64,000 bases of DNA from Chitinophagales bacterium. Lineage in GTDB: Bacteria; Bacteroidota; Bacteroidia; Chitinophagales; Chitinophagaceae. The stretch lies in NCBI GenBank assembly GCA_026936105.1, contig JAIXKI010000011.1, positions 146,268 through 210,267 of the forward strand, in the 5' to 3' direction. How positions within the stretch are numbered: the first letter of the stretch is position 1; every line of letters starts with the position of its first letter. Position numbers and translations under genes: made by a program. Below the pieces are notes generated by a model. It saw only the letters and a list, made by a program, of their open reading frames with translations. It was not told the DNA's origin and ran no database searches. Positions 19,375 through 28,593 of the stretch are shown here, one piece after another.

Positions 19375-20412
19375 ATGATAAGGAATATGTATATTATATT
19401 GAAAGAACTCTTTCTGTTATCCGGGTCAGTTTTGTTTTTGGCTGTTAATGGTAGATCTCAGGATAAACAAATTTCGCATTATGGAATGGTGCTGATAAAA
19501 GGAGGAACTTTTAATATGGGGGGTGATAATGAACAGGCTGATAAAGATGAATTTCCGAAACACAAGGTGAAGGTGAAGTCGTTTTATATGGACATTGCTC
19601 CGGTTACCAATGCGGAGTTTAAAAAATTTGTTGATGCCACCGGATACATTACCACGGCTGAAAGAAAACCGGATTGGGAGGAAATGAAAAAAACATTGCC
19701 CTCCGGTACGGAGAAGCCTGCCGATGAACTATTGGTTCCGGGATCTCTTGTATTCAAAAAAACAGATGGCCCTGTGGATCTGAATCATTATGAAATGTGG
19801 TGGGAGTGGACACCCGGCGCTGACTGGAAGCATCCGCAGGGGCCAGAAAGTAATATTGAGGGGAAAGATGATTATCCTGTCGTGCAGGTAAGCTGGTATG
19901 ATGCCATTGCCTATTGTAAATGGGCAGGTAAACGGCTGCCCACAGAAGCAGAATGGGAATATGCTGCCCGTGGCAGATTGATTGATAATATTTATTCCTG
20001 GGGAAATGAACACGTCAATTCGGGAAAGGCAAAAGCGAATACATGGGAAGGCAAGTTCCCTTATCTCAATACTCAATTTGACGGATATGAAGGACTGGCT
20101 CCGGTGAAGCAGTATGATCCCAATGGATACGGATTGTATGATATGGCAGGAAATGTATGGGAATGGTGTCATGACTGGTATCACAGTGAATATTATCAAT
20201 CTTTTGGAAAGAAGACCGCTGTTGATCCGCAGGGTCCTTCAAAGAGTTATGACCCGCTGGATCCTTTTACTCCCAAGAAGAGTATCAGGGGCGGAAGTTT
20301 TCTTTGCAATGAAGCATACTGCAGCGGATACAGGGTGGCCAGAAGGATGAAAAGCAGCCCGGACACAGGATTATCCCATACAGGCTTCAGATGCGTTATG
20401 GATGTGAAATAA
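19375..20412 (+). CDS. Exported formylglycine-generating enzyme (SUMF1 family)
   Basis: Formylglycine-generating enzymes use oxygen and copper to turn the sulfatase C-x-P-S-R cysteine into formylglycine. The 345-residue protein has an N-terminal hydrophobic stretch (about 8-26) that looks like a signal peptide or anchor, then the SUMF1 domain. Visible hallmarks are GGTFNMGGD, PVTNAEFKKFVDATGY, RLPTEAEWEYAARG, YDMAGNVWEWCHDWY and the final GGSFLCNEAYCSGYRVARR. In the last, C311 and C316 occupy the places of the two active-site cysteines of human FGE (336 and 341). Many SUMF1-like proteins lack these, so true FGE activity is likely here. It lies between two C-type sulfatases, its presumed substrates, 21 bp before the second. 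If exported it would act after secretion, unlike the cytoplasmic FGE of actinobacteria. Confidence 0.85.
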   Translation: MIRNMYIILKELFLLSGSVLFLAVNGRSQDKQISHYGMVLIKGGTFNMGGDNEQADKDEFPKHKVKVKSFYMDIAPVTNAEFKKFVDATGYITTAERKPDWEEMKKTLPSGTEKPADELLVPGSLVFKKTDGPVDLNHYEMWWEWTPGADWKHPQGPESNIEGKDDYPVVQVSWYDAIAYCKWAGKRLPTEAEWEYAARGRLIDNIYSWGNEHVNSGKAKANTWEGKFPYLNTQFDGYEGLAPVKQYDPNGYGLYDMAGNVWEWCHDWYHSEYYQSFGKKTAVDPQGPSKSYDPLDPFTPKKSIRGGSFLCNEAYCSGYRVARRMKSSPDTGLSHTGFRCVMDVK

Positions 20413-20433
20413 ATCAAAGTTCAAAATATTGAA

Positions 20434-21951
20434 ATGAAAAGAACCGGTATTATTCTGTTACTCTTAGCAACCTTTTGTGTTCATGCACAAAAGAAACCTA
20501 ATATTGTGATCATCATCAGCGATGACCATGCCTATCAGACCATCAGCGCTTACGGTAGCAAACTGATGAACACGCCCAATATTGACCGCATTGCAAAAGA
20601 AGGTGTGCTTTTCAATAAAGCTTTTGTCACTAATAGTATTTGCGGCCCCAGCCGTGCAGTGATCCTGACCGGAAAATACAGCCACAAAAATGGTTTTAAG
20701 GATAATGAGAATTCTGTTTTTGACGGGAACCAGAATAGTTTTATAAAAGAACTTACCAGGAGCGGATATAATACGGCATGGATCGGAAAATGGCATCTGG
20801 AAAGTATTCCTCAGGGATTCAGTTATTACAACATTCTGCAGGGACAGGGCTGGTATTACAACAGTGACTTCATAACAGAAAAAGAAGGGAAACATGTGAA
20901 GATGGGCTATGTAACCAACGTGGTGGAAGAAGAAGTGGAAAAATGGCTTGATGAAAGAGATACAACAAAACCATTTTGCCTGATAATCGGACACAAGAAC
21001 ACGCATCGTGTATGGATACCTGACTTTCGTGACATGGGTGAATTTGATGACAGGGAATTTCCGTTGCCACCTACTTTTTATGATGATTACAAAGGGAGAG
21101 AGGCTGCTAAGATCCAGGAAATGTCGATTGACAAAGACATGATACTGGGCTATGATCTTAAAGTGTGGGATGATAAGGAAGCCGAAGACAGGGATGGAAG
21201 TGTAAAGAGGATGACACCGGAGCAAAGAGCTCAGTATGATGCTTACTATGATAAAATAAAAAGGGATTTTCATTCAAAGAATTTATCGGGAAGAGCATTG
21301 GCAGAATGGAAATTTCAGAGATACATGAAGGATTACCTGGCCACTGCAAGAAGCCTGGACCGGAATATCGGCCGCACTTTGAATTACCTGGATATTCACA
21401 AATTGAATGAGAACACTTTAGTGATCTATATAAGCGACCAGGGATTTTATATGGGTGAGCACGGATGGTTCGATAAAAGATTTATGTATGAAGAATCTTT
21501 TAAAACAGCTTTTCTGATGCGCTACCCGGGTGTGATCAAACCGGGAACCGTATCTGAAACGTTTGTGATGAATCTGGATATCGGTCCCACTGTTTTAGAT
21601 GCGGCAGGAGTGAAGATACCCGGCGACATGCAGGGAAGATCTCTTTTGCCTTTATTTAAAAATAAATTCAGGAGGGATGCAGTGTTTTACCATTATTATG
21701 AGAAAGGGGAACATAATGTATCTCCCCACTTTGGAATTCGTACAAAAAGATACAAGCTGATCCGGTTTTATGATAAAGTAAACAGCTGGGAACTCTATGA
21801 TTTGAAGAAAGACAAATGGGAGATCAATAATCTTTATGGCAATAAGAAGTATTCCCGAAAAATTGCTGGCTTAAAACATAAACTGAAAAACCTGATAATT
21901 GAATATGATGATCAGGATGCGATGAAAATATTTGAGATGCCCATTCCATAA
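20434..21951 (+). CDS. Exported sulfatase, formylglycine type
   Basis: The 505-residue protein is a close paralogue of the sulfatase at 17625. It starts with a signal peptide (1-18, ending FCVHAQ), then ISDDH at 29-32 and C70-G-P-S-R74, where C70 would become formylglycine. The motifs GKWHLE, SDQGFYMGEHGWFDKR and HYYEKGEHNVSPHFG follow in the same order. The same family assignment applies: N-acetylglucosamine-6-sulfatase / mucin-desulfating type by resemblance only. It is probably translated from the same transcript as the FGE-like gene 21 bp upstream. It ends 81 bp before the convergent SusD gene, with a shared hairpin terminator between them. Confidence 0.92.
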   Translation: MKRTGIILLLLATFCVHAQKKPNIVIIISDDHAYQTISAYGSKLMNTPNIDRIAKEGVLFNKAFVTNSICGPSRAVILTGKYSHKNGFKDNENSVFDGNQNSFIKELTRSGYNTAWIGKWHLESIPQGFSYYNILQGQGWYYNSDFITEKEGKHVKMGYVTNVVEEEVEKWLDERDTTKPFCLIIGHKNTHRVWIPDFRDMGEFDDREFPLPPTFYDDYKGREAAKIQEMSIDKDMILGYDLKVWDDKEAEDRDGSVKRMTPEQRAQYDAYYDKIKRDFHSKNLSGRALAEWKFQRYMKDYLATARSLDRNIGRTLNYLDIHKLNENTLVIYISDQGFYMGEHGWFDKRFMYEESFKTAFLMRYPGVIKPGTVSETFVMNLDIGPTVLDAAGVKIPGDMQGRSLLPLFKNKFRRDAVFYHYYEKGEHNVSPHFGIRTKRYKLIRFYDKVNSWELYDLKKDKWEINNLYGNKKYSRKIAGLKHKLKNLIIEYDDQDAMKIFEMPIP

Positions 21952-21977
21952 TCCGTTGTGGATCTCATTAAAAATAA

Positions 21978-22004
21978 AAGACCGCCATTTTTAATGACGG
22001 TCTT
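21978..22004. terminator. Bidirectional hairpin terminator between sulfatase and susD of module 1
   Basis: Arms AAGACCGCCA and TGACGGTCTT (one mismatch) enclose a 7-nt loop, flanked by A-rich sequence on the left and T-rich sequence on the right. It can end the plus-strand sulfatase transcript and the minus-strand regulator-SusC-SusD transcript. Confidence 0.8.
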
Positions 22005-22031
22005 ACTTTTAATAAAGTCAGATAGCATAGT

Positions 22032-23873
22032 TTACCAACCCGAAGTTTGTGTTAATGTATAACCTTTATCCAGATATTCGTTGATCTGTGCCTGGCCTAC
22101 AGGGGACATATATACTTTATCGGTGAATGTGTTTCTGTTGGCAGCATTTTCAACCATGTAGTAGCCGACCATATCTGCCTGGTTAGATCCGTTCCAGGTT
22201 ACTATAGTCCCATCAGTTTTTTTCACTCTTACTTTTCCGATAGTTCCTGTTGATAATGCAGTAGGCAGTTCAGCCTGAAGATCCACCCAGGGTCCCAGGA
22301 AATAATCCGGATTGGTACTGAAATCCATATACTGGATCTTGTTCCATCTCTTTAGATCCAAAAGCCTGAATCCTTCCTGTAAAAACTCCATACGTCTTTC
22401 CCTTCTGATTTCCCAGATCAGCGGAGATACATCAGCATCCCTTTCGGGGTCATCCGGCAAAGAAACAAGTTGTAAATGAGCCGTTTTTTGAACTCCTTTT
22501 GAAATGGCAGTTGCATCAAGAGGCCTGTCCCTGATCGCATTGATGGATTGATCAAGATCACTCTGTGTAATCATTGCTCCTCCAAAAAATTCTGCAAGCA
22601 CTGCTTTGGCTTCGATCCAGTTTAATACTACCTCAGCCAAACGCATTATCGGTGCGTCACTTGTATTGGTATTACTGCCCCAGATGGTGGGATAAGTTTT
22701 GCCGATATAAGTGATAGCATCCCTTGATGCAAATTTGTAAGCATAGAAAAGAGTAGCAGAGGAAGGATTCACTTTGTCAATGATGGAAGCTTCAAATCTG
22801 GGGTCTCTTGTTTTTGCCAGGCTTGCGATAGAGAAATTAGCTGCATCCGGGTTGAGTGAATGCTCCCATACATCGCCATCATTCATGATGAATGATTTTA
22901 CAAAAACCAGATTGGGATCTACACCCACTACTTCGGTACCGTTTGCATAGGAGCCGATGCAATGCATAATGCCCAATGCCTGATCATATTTCCTGTACAG
23001 CAACACTTCAGGGTTGCCGGCCAGGTTTTCGGAGGCAAACAGAGCTTTGAAGTCGCTTGTAAAATGCCATTTATTGCTTTGCATTACCAGGTCTGCTGCC
23101 TGAACAGCCTGTGTTAAATATTTCTGAGCTCTTGCAGCATCCAGATTATGGTAGTGTTCATATGTTCCTTCAAAGAGCATAAACCTGGAAATAAATGCGG
23201 CAGCAATATATCTGTTCAGATATTGTACCCCGTCATCCAGCCGCATGTTGTCAAGAACGTATTGAAAATCTTCATACACTCTGTCCATTACAAATCCACG
23301 GGGATCCCTGTCTTTATATAAAGTATCCAGCTCGCTCTCATTTACTACCCTACCGAAATAGGGTACATCGCCAAACACACTAACCAGCCTTGAATATTCG
23401 TAGCCTCTGAAGAATCGGGCAACGGCGGTCCAATGCCTGAAAGCTTCGTCTGTAATATTCGGCTTTGCCATATTACTGATGCGGTCAATAAAAATATTGG
23501 CTTTTCTGACCCAGGCAAAATCCCATGTCGGGCCGGAGTATTGAGCTAACCAGGCTGCTGATTCCGAAGTAGAACCTCTGGAAGAAGGAACAGAACTTTC
23601 AAACTGAGACTGTACGTTTTTTCCTGTCAGGTCATCATTGAAGGTGAATCCACGTACAGGTGTATAGTCTGCCGTCCAGCCTACATTATAACCGTTGAAA
23701 TAGTTATTATAAAACCCGTTGGCAAACATCCTGATATCATCTTCGTTTCTCCAGAACTGGCCCTGCGCATCAACATAGCTCGTCAATGGCGGCCTGTCCA
23801 GGAAATCTTTCTTGCATGATATGAAAAGCACTAATGCTATTCCAATACTGCTGATATATTTTAAAGTCTTCAT
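22032..23873 (-). CDS. SusD/RagB-family outer-membrane lipoprotein, module 1
   Basis: SusD-type proteins bind a nutrient at the cell surface and form a lid on a SusC transporter. The 613-residue protein has a lipoprotein signal with C20 (LVLFISCKK) followed by a DFLDRPPLTSY segment typical of RagB/SusD proteins. A helical TPR-like region follows (about 90-260). Near the C-terminus are the DPERDADVSPLIWEIRRERR and EGFRLLDLKRW segments that mark the classic SusD_RagB family. It lies 11 bp after the SusC gene, as usual for the pair. This is a different SusD subfamily from those of modules 2 and 3. The substrate is unknown; the sulfatase cluster is convergent and next to it, which allows but does not prove a link to sulfated glycans. 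Confidence 0.93.
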   Translation of the reverse strand: MKTLKYISSIGIALVLFISCKKDFLDRPPLTSYVDAQGQFWRNEDDIRMFANGFYNNYFNGYNVGWTADYTPVRGFTFNDDLTGKNVQSQFESSVPSSRGSTSESAAWLAQYSGPTWDFAWVRKANIFIDRISNMAKPNITDEAFRHWTAVARFFRGYEYSRLVSVFGDVPYFGRVVNESELDTLYKDRDPRGFVMDRVYEDFQYVLDNMRLDDGVQYLNRYIAAAFISRFMLFEGTYEHYHNLDAARAQKYLTQAVQAADLVMQSNKWHFTSDFKALFASENLAGNPEVLLYRKYDQALGIMHCIGSYANGTEVVGVDPNLVFVKSFIMNDGDVWEHSLNPDAANFSIASLAKTRDPRFEASIIDKVNPSSATLFYAYKFASRDAITYIGKTYPTIWGSNTNTSDAPIMRLAEVVLNWIEAKAVLAEFFGGAMITQSDLDQSINAIRDRPLDATAISKGVQKTAHLQLVSLPDDPERDADVSPLIWEIRRERRMEFLQEGFRLLDLKRWNKIQYMDFSTNPDYFLGPWVDLQAELPTALSTGTIGKVRVKKTDGTIVTWNGSNQADMVGYYMVENAANRNTFTDKVYMSPVGQAQINEYLDKGYTLTQTSGW

Positions 23874-23884
23874 TGTTGTAAATT

Positions 23885-26800
23885 TTAAAAGGTTAATTGA
23901 ACTCCAACTGAAATACTCTTAAAAGCAGGTATAGCAGTACTTGTGCGTCCTAAATTGTAATTACCGGGCCACATGGAAACTCCGTTTATGGATTCAGGAT
24001 CTATAGGTAATCCTCTCAAATGATCCCAGGTAATGAAGTTTTCCAGTGCAGCATAAACCCTTGCTGCATTCAAACCTACTTTCTTGATCGGCGATTTAGG
24101 AAGACTGTACCCAAGCGTTAGATTCTTTAATCTCAGATAGGCCATATTCAGCAAATACCTGTCCTGAACCTGAAGGTTGTTTGCTGTGCTGCTTCCGGCG
24201 TTGTCGTAAGCTGCCGGATAAAAAGCATCTGTATGATCAGGAGTCCAATAATTAGAAGCTATTGCTTCAGGCATGGCACCGTTCGATGATTGGAAACCGG
24301 GGATGGCAAGGAATCCTGCGCCCCATATCTGGCGGCTGCCTATACCCTGGAAGAATATGCTGAAGTCAAAACCTTTATAGTCGGCGCTGACACGGAAACC
24401 GTAATCATACCTTGGAGTGCTATTACCAATCACTTCCAGATCACCATGATCAGAAAGCAAAGCGCTTCCATTATCAATGACGCCGTCACCGTTTACATCT
24501 TTGAATTTTACATCACCCGGCCCAAAGAAGAAATTGGCTGAGTTTTGCAGGAATACCTGGTAAACGGGTTTCTCTCCGTTTTTACCGGGCTTCAACTTAT
24601 AAGCCTTTTTCCCGACATATTTTGCCGGCACTTCAGCAGCAGTAAGTGTAATCATTTGAAGCTTTCCGTTGGCATCAAGGTCAAAGTCATCCCACTGATA
24701 CAGCCTGTCTGTACGATATCCCCATATTTCCCCAATGTTCTTACCATTATAATTGCTGTTTACACCGGTAGATGTTCCGTATTCCAGGATCTTTGTTTTG
24801 GCATCAGAAATGTTTCCTCTGAAGTTAAGCCCGAGACCATTGTCAAAGCGATGGTTCACTTCAACCGTTAATTCCCAACCGTTTGTTCTTAAAGCGCCGA
24901 AATTACCCTGAGGCGCACCGGCTCCAAAGGTCAGAGGAACTCCTTCCATTGGTACGATCATATTTTTGGTGTCTCTCTGGAACAGATCGAAGGTGGCGGT
25001 GACCTGATTATTAAGAATACCGATATCTATGCCCAGGTTCTTTGTGACAATGTCCTGCCAGGTGATATCATGAACGATGGCAGCCGGTGTTCCAACATAA
25101 ACAGCCAATGAATTGTTGGCAGCGATCCAGTTGGAGAGTCCTCCTGCCATCAACGGCATATACAATGTGTTGGGCACTGTCTGGTCTCCGATGGAACCCC
25201 ATGATCCGCGTACTTTCAGGAAGTCTATAACATTTTGAGATTCCATGAATTTTTCATTGGTGACCACCCATCCTGCCGATACTGAGGGGAACCATCTCCA
25301 CCAGAGGTTCGATGGGAATTTGGATGATCCATCCCTGCGGAGGTTGAATTCAAGCAGGTATTTATTTTTGAATGCATAGTTGATACGGCCGAAATATCCC
25401 AGTTGTGATTCCCATCCTTTACCGCCATAAATAATCGGAGGAGACCCCACTGCAAAGTTGAATTCAGGATTATGAATATCGGTCAACTGATTTTTTTGCT
25501 GGTCCTGCCATTCTGTAGTTGCAGCTACCCGGTTTATTCCCAGCATAAATTTAAAATTATGCAGTGTATTCAGATTCCAGTTGTAAGTTGAATATGCATT
25601 GATGGTACTGCTGTGAAAATTAGTGGCAATTCTTCTGATGTGATCAGGGTTTGCTCCAAGAGCAGTATAAGTGTCATAAGAAAGATCAAAAGCTTTCATG
25701 GCGCCGGGAGCCGATGATGACACCACAGCCCCTGTACTGTCAACATAAACCGGATTCCCGTTCTCATCAAATCTTTGTTTGGGTGCTACCCAGGAATTTC
25801 TTGCTGTGTAGCGGGTACCCGGACGCAGGTCAATTGATTCCTGGTTACTGAAGGTGTAATCAAATTCCAGTTTCCAGTCTTTGGTGAAGTTCACAGTGGC
25901 GCCCAGACTCATATTGTTGTAATTGTTGAGCATACTTCCTGTGTTGGCAGCAGCAACCTCGCTGACCGGGCTGCGTATCGGATCTCCGTTTTCATCATTC
26001 CCAAATGGGTAAGCGGGAGACCAGCGGTACAGATAAAGCCAGGGGTCTGCATTTCCAAGGCCGGTGGAATAGGGATATTCTTTATTTCTTCTTGATAGAA
26101 TTGCACCGCCTCTGACTGTTATGTATTTATTGATTTCGCTGGAGATTTTTAAAGAAGCATTATATCTTGTAAACTGGTCTTTCTTTGCAGGCTTTGTCAT
26201 TCCGCTTTGATCAAGATACCCTAATCCTATGTTATATGAAGTTTTGCCGAGCGTTTGGCCTACAGAAATATCATGCTGTTGAGTCGGCGCCCACTCTTTG
26301 ATCATATAATCATAAGGGTTATAAGGACGGATCCCCATCTTTGCATTGGACGCTCCCTGCACATACCAGTCTCTTCCAAATACTGTCGGGTCATTGGGTC
26401 CGATTTTACCGCCATACATCTTTTCCCATTGCACCGCCTTATTGTAGGCATTTCTGTCTAAATAGTAAAATGCACCTATCGGTGTGAAAGTCCCAACACG
26501 TTCCGCAGCATCAACAGCATATTTGAATGCATTGACACCTGCCATTTTAAGATCTTTCCATACATTTTGCCATGAAAAATTTCCTGAGTAAGTAATCTGT
26601 GGTGTGCTTGTTCCGGATCCCTTTTTAGTAGTGATCAGGATAACGCCATTCGAAGCTTTAGCTCCATAAATGGATGCAGCTGCAGCATCTTTTAAAATGG
26701 TAATGGAAGCAATATCATTCGGATTTACGATTTGAATGCTTGGGATCTCCACGTTATCCAGAAGAATAAGAGGAGTACTGCTTCCCTGAAATGAAGTCAT

Positions 26801-27310
26801 GACTCCACGGATTTTTAAGATCGGATCAGACCCGACCTCAGCTGTAGGAAGAACAACATCTAAACCGGAGACAGTACCCTGAAGACCACGGCCCACGTCT
26901 GCAATAGGACGTGCAGTCAACGTCTTTTTTACATCCAATGTGGATACGGCGCCGGTTACATCACCTCTTTTTTGAGTGCCATAGCCAACGATAACAATTT
27001 CATCCATTGATCTGTCAATAGGTGAGAGTATGATATTGATGTTGTTGGCATCACCCACCGTTACTTGTTTTGACTCAAAGCCGACGTAAGAGATTTCCAG
27101 CACCTGGCCTTTTGTTGCCCTGATACTGAATCTTCCTGAAGCATCAGTCTGGGTTCCGGTCGTTGTTCCTTTTGCTACTACTGAGGCGCCGTTTACCGGC
27201 GTGTTATCAGAAGAAAGAACAGTTCCTGTAATTGTTCTTTCCTGTGCAAAGACCTGTTGCTGTAATTGGAATAAAGCAAAGACAGCAATACATGTGATGA
27301 TTTTTCTCAT
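23885..27310 (-). CDS. SusC/RagA-family TonB-linked outer-membrane transporter, module 1
   Basis: This is a TonB-dependent transporter that takes up the nutrient held by SusD. The 1,141-residue protein has a signal peptide (1-23, ending FAQ) and a carboxypeptidase-D-like regulatory domain (about 24-100, ERTITGTVLSSDNTPVNGAS). A TonB-box-like MDEIVIVGYG is followed by the plug domain, with the RagA segment KDAAAASIYGAKASNGVILIT. The rest is a beta-barrel ending in SVGVQLTF. It lies 41 bp after the regulator gene and 11 bp before susD. The GYGTQKRGDVTGAVS box differs from the VTAxGxxK version in modules 2 and 3, so this SusC is from another branch. Confidence 0.95.
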   Translation of the reverse strand: MRKIITCIAVFALFQLQQQVFAQERTITGTVLSSDNTPVNGASVVAKGTTTGTQTDASGRFSIRATKGQVLEISYVGFESKQVTVGDANNINIILSPIDRSMDEIVIVGYGTQKRGDVTGAVSTLDVKKTLTARPIADVGRGLQGTVSGLDVVLPTAEVGSDPILKIRGVMTSFQGSSTPLILLDNVEIPSIQIVNPNDIASITILKDAAAASIYGAKASNGVILITTKKGSGTSTPQITYSGNFSWQNVWKDLKMAGVNAFKYAVDAAERVGTFTPIGAFYYLDRNAYNKAVQWEKMYGGKIGPNDPTVFGRDWYVQGASNAKMGIRPYNPYDYMIKEWAPTQQHDISVGQTLGKTSYNIGLGYLDQSGMTKPAKKDQFTRYNASLKISSEINKYITVRGGAILSRRNKEYPYSTGLGNADPWLYLYRWSPAYPFGNDENGDPIRSPVSEVAAANTGSMLNNYNNMSLGATVNFTKDWKLEFDYTFSNQESIDLRPGTRYTARNSWVAPKQRFDENGNPVYVDSTGAVVSSSAPGAMKAFDLSYDTYTALGANPDHIRRIATNFHSSTINAYSTYNWNLNTLHNFKFMLGINRVAATTEWQDQQKNQLTDIHNPEFNFAVGSPPIIYGGKGWESQLGYFGRINYAFKNKYLLEFNLRRDGSSKFPSNLWWRWFPSVSAGWVVTNEKFMESQNVIDFLKVRGSWGSIGDQTVPNTLYMPLMAGGLSNWIAANNSLAVYVGTPAAIVHDITWQDIVTKNLGIDIGILNNQVTATFDLFQRDTKNMIVPMEGVPLTFGAGAPQGNFGALRTNGWELTVEVNHRFDNGLGLNFRGNISDAKTKILEYGTSTGVNSNYNGKNIGEIWGYRTDRLYQWDDFDLDANGKLQMITLTAAEVPAKYVGKKAYKLKPGKNGEKPVYQVFLQNSANFFFGPGDVKFKDVNGDGVIDNGSALLSDHGDLEVIGNSTPRYDYGFRVSADYKGFDFSIFFQGIGSRQIWGAGFLAIPGFQSSNGAMPEAIASNYWTPDHTDAFYPAAYDNAGSSTANNLQVQDRYLLNMAYLRLKNLTLGYSLPKSPIKKVGLNAARVYAALENFITWDHLRGLPIDPESINGVSMWPGNYNLGRTSTAIPAFKSISVGVQLTF

Positions 27311-27351
27311 AATAGCTGTTTTTATTGTTAATAAGCAGTTTCCGGATATAA

Positions 27352-28101
27352 TTATAACACCTCAATACCTTCCTCAGCATAAGCCCTCAGTTTAGGGTCG
27401 GTTGGTTCCAGTTCTGTTATCAGGGTGTGGATCTTTTTCAACTCGCAGATCTGGATCGGCTGCACGGTATCTAACTTTTCAGATATTGTCAGGCACACTA
27501 CTTTTTTGGATGAGTCAATCATTGCCTTCTTTAACTGAGCCACATCCCAATCGTTTTCAGTGATACCATGATTGAGATCAATCGCATTGGTGCCCAGGAA
27601 ACAGATGTCGGCCTGCATCTGCCTGATCTTTGCCATTGCTTCAAGTCCGACGGTGATCTTTGAATTTTTTGAGACTTTATCGCCGATCAGAATCACTTCG
27701 ATATTTGGATGATGTGTGTATTCAAGGACAGCCGGAATACTTCCTGAAATAAAAGTTGCTTTCAATTGGGATGGGAGAGTCCTGGCCATTTCCAGGATTG
27801 TGGTACCTCCACTGGTTAATACAAACATTCCGTCTTTGATCAGGCTGACCGCTTTCTGCGCAATGGTGTTTTTTTTGTTTTGAGAATAAACTCCGTTAGA
27901 AGGGAAATGAACTTCATTGAAAGACCGGGAGAGGGCTCCCCCATGAACCTTGATCAGTTTTCCTTCATCAGCCAATTCATAAAGATCACGGCGGATAGTG
28001 TCTTCCGATACATTCATTTCAGTACTGAGAACAGAAGATAAAACTTTGTTGTGAAGATTTAGCTGGTGTAAAATATATACCTGTCTTTCCTTTTTGAGCA
28101 T
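27352..28101 (-). CDS. DeoR-family transcriptional regulator, module 1
   Basis: The 249-residue protein has an N-terminal DeoR winged helix (about 1-58) with the recognition helix SEDTIRRDLYEL. The DeoRC sensor domain (about 75-230) shows TSGGTTILEMARTLP, ISGSIP and the GDKVSKNSKITVG loop that usually binds a phosphorylated sugar. Regulators of this family are usually repressors released by a phosphorylated metabolite. It is almost the same as the regulators at 33819 and 40433. It is the first gene of its module and lies 41 bp before susC, so it probably controls its own operon. Its promoter region carries four 10-bp repeats, starting 38 bp before the ATG. Confidence 0.93.
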   Translation of the reverse strand: MLKKERQVYILHQLNLHNKVLSSVLSTEMNVSEDTIRRDLYELADEGKLIKVHGGALSRSFNEVHFPSNGVYSQNKKNTIAQKAVSLIKDGMFVLTSGGTTILEMARTLPSQLKATFISGSIPAVLEYTHHPNIEVILIGDKVSKNSKITVGLEAMAKIRQMQADICFLGTNAIDLNHGITENDWDVAQLKKAMIDSSKKVVCLTISEKLDTVQPIQICELKKIHTLITELEPTDPKLRAYAEEGIEVL

Positions 28102-28138
28102 TGATTAGTTTTGGAGATGGTAAGTTAAGATAAATTCT

Positions 28139-28178
28139 CGCAAAAAAGTGCAAAACCCTGAGAAAAATCGCAGAAAAA
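28139..28178 (-). promoter_or_regulatory. 10-bp-phased operator array and promoter of module 1
   Basis: Four units begin at 28139, 28149, 28159 and 28169 on the plus strand; the first two read CGCAAAAAAG and TGCAAAACCC. The spacing is exactly 10 bp, so all units face the same side of the helix. On the minus strand a TTTTG lies 18 bp before TATCTTAA, a fair Bacteroidota -33/-7 pair, and the -33 box is inside the array. This suggests self-repression by the DeoR regulator. Confidence 0.65.
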
Positions 28179-28380
28179 ATTCATGAAACTCGAAAGAAGC
28201 TGAAGTCCAAAAATTTATCTGCAAAGGCCGCATTTTTAATTTTTCAACTTAAAAATGTTGAATGCTATTCTAACATCAGAGTTTTCAGAAAAAGATGGTC
28301 GGGGAAAAAGGGACTGTATCAGAAGTAAAGAATTCACTTCTCTGATCGAATAAGCGATTATCCCGACGGTAAAAAAGCGT

Positions 28381-28434
28381 GGGTCTTTGCGAGGCAATAA
28401 AAGAAGGAAGATCGCTTCGTTCCCCGAGATGACC
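28381..28434. repeat. Palindromic intergenic repeat
   Basis: The ends GGGTCTTTGCGAGGCAA and TTCCCCGAGATGACCC are imperfect reverse complements, with GAAGATCGCTTCG in between. The words resemble a palindromic intergenic repeat family of the GTCATTGCGAGGAACGAAGC type that I know from several bacterial groups. Only one copy is in the window. Confidence 0.5.
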
Positions 28435-28487
28435 CGGGCTGCATAAACGATAATCTATTGGTAGTGGAAGACGAATAAAAAAAGAGG

Positions 28488-28515
28488 CTATCTTAACTTT
28501 TAGGACAGCCTCTTG
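28488..28515 (-). terminator. Hairpin terminator of module 2
   Basis: On the minus strand AGAGGCTGTC pairs with GATAGCCTCT (one G-U pair) and is followed by seven Ts. It lies about 80 bp after the SusD stop codon of module 2. Confidence 0.85.
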
Positions 28516-28593
28516 AGAAAGTGTTGGTTCTTTATCGTTTTAGGATCATTTGATAATGATCATTGATTTCTAAAGCCTCTTATTGCTTTTACA

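Larger units (their letters stand above)
28102..28593. other. 492-bp region between modules 1 and 2
   Basis: This gap holds, from left to right, the operator array of module 1 (28139-28178), about 200 bp of plain AT-rich sequence, a palindromic repeat element (28381-28434) and the terminator of module 2 (about 28488-28515). I see no gene in it. Confidence 0.6.

Noticed and set aside
20464..21273. Open frame of 269 codons on the minus strand opposite the second sulfatase
   Set aside because: The sulfatase on the other strand has all family motifs; the antisense product is rich in Ile, Phe and His and has no recognisable domain.
28139..28178. GCAAAA repeats considered as a CRISPR-like or simple-sequence array
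   Set aside because: Units are too short, have no spacers and occur at homologous promoter positions in three modules, which fits an operator better.
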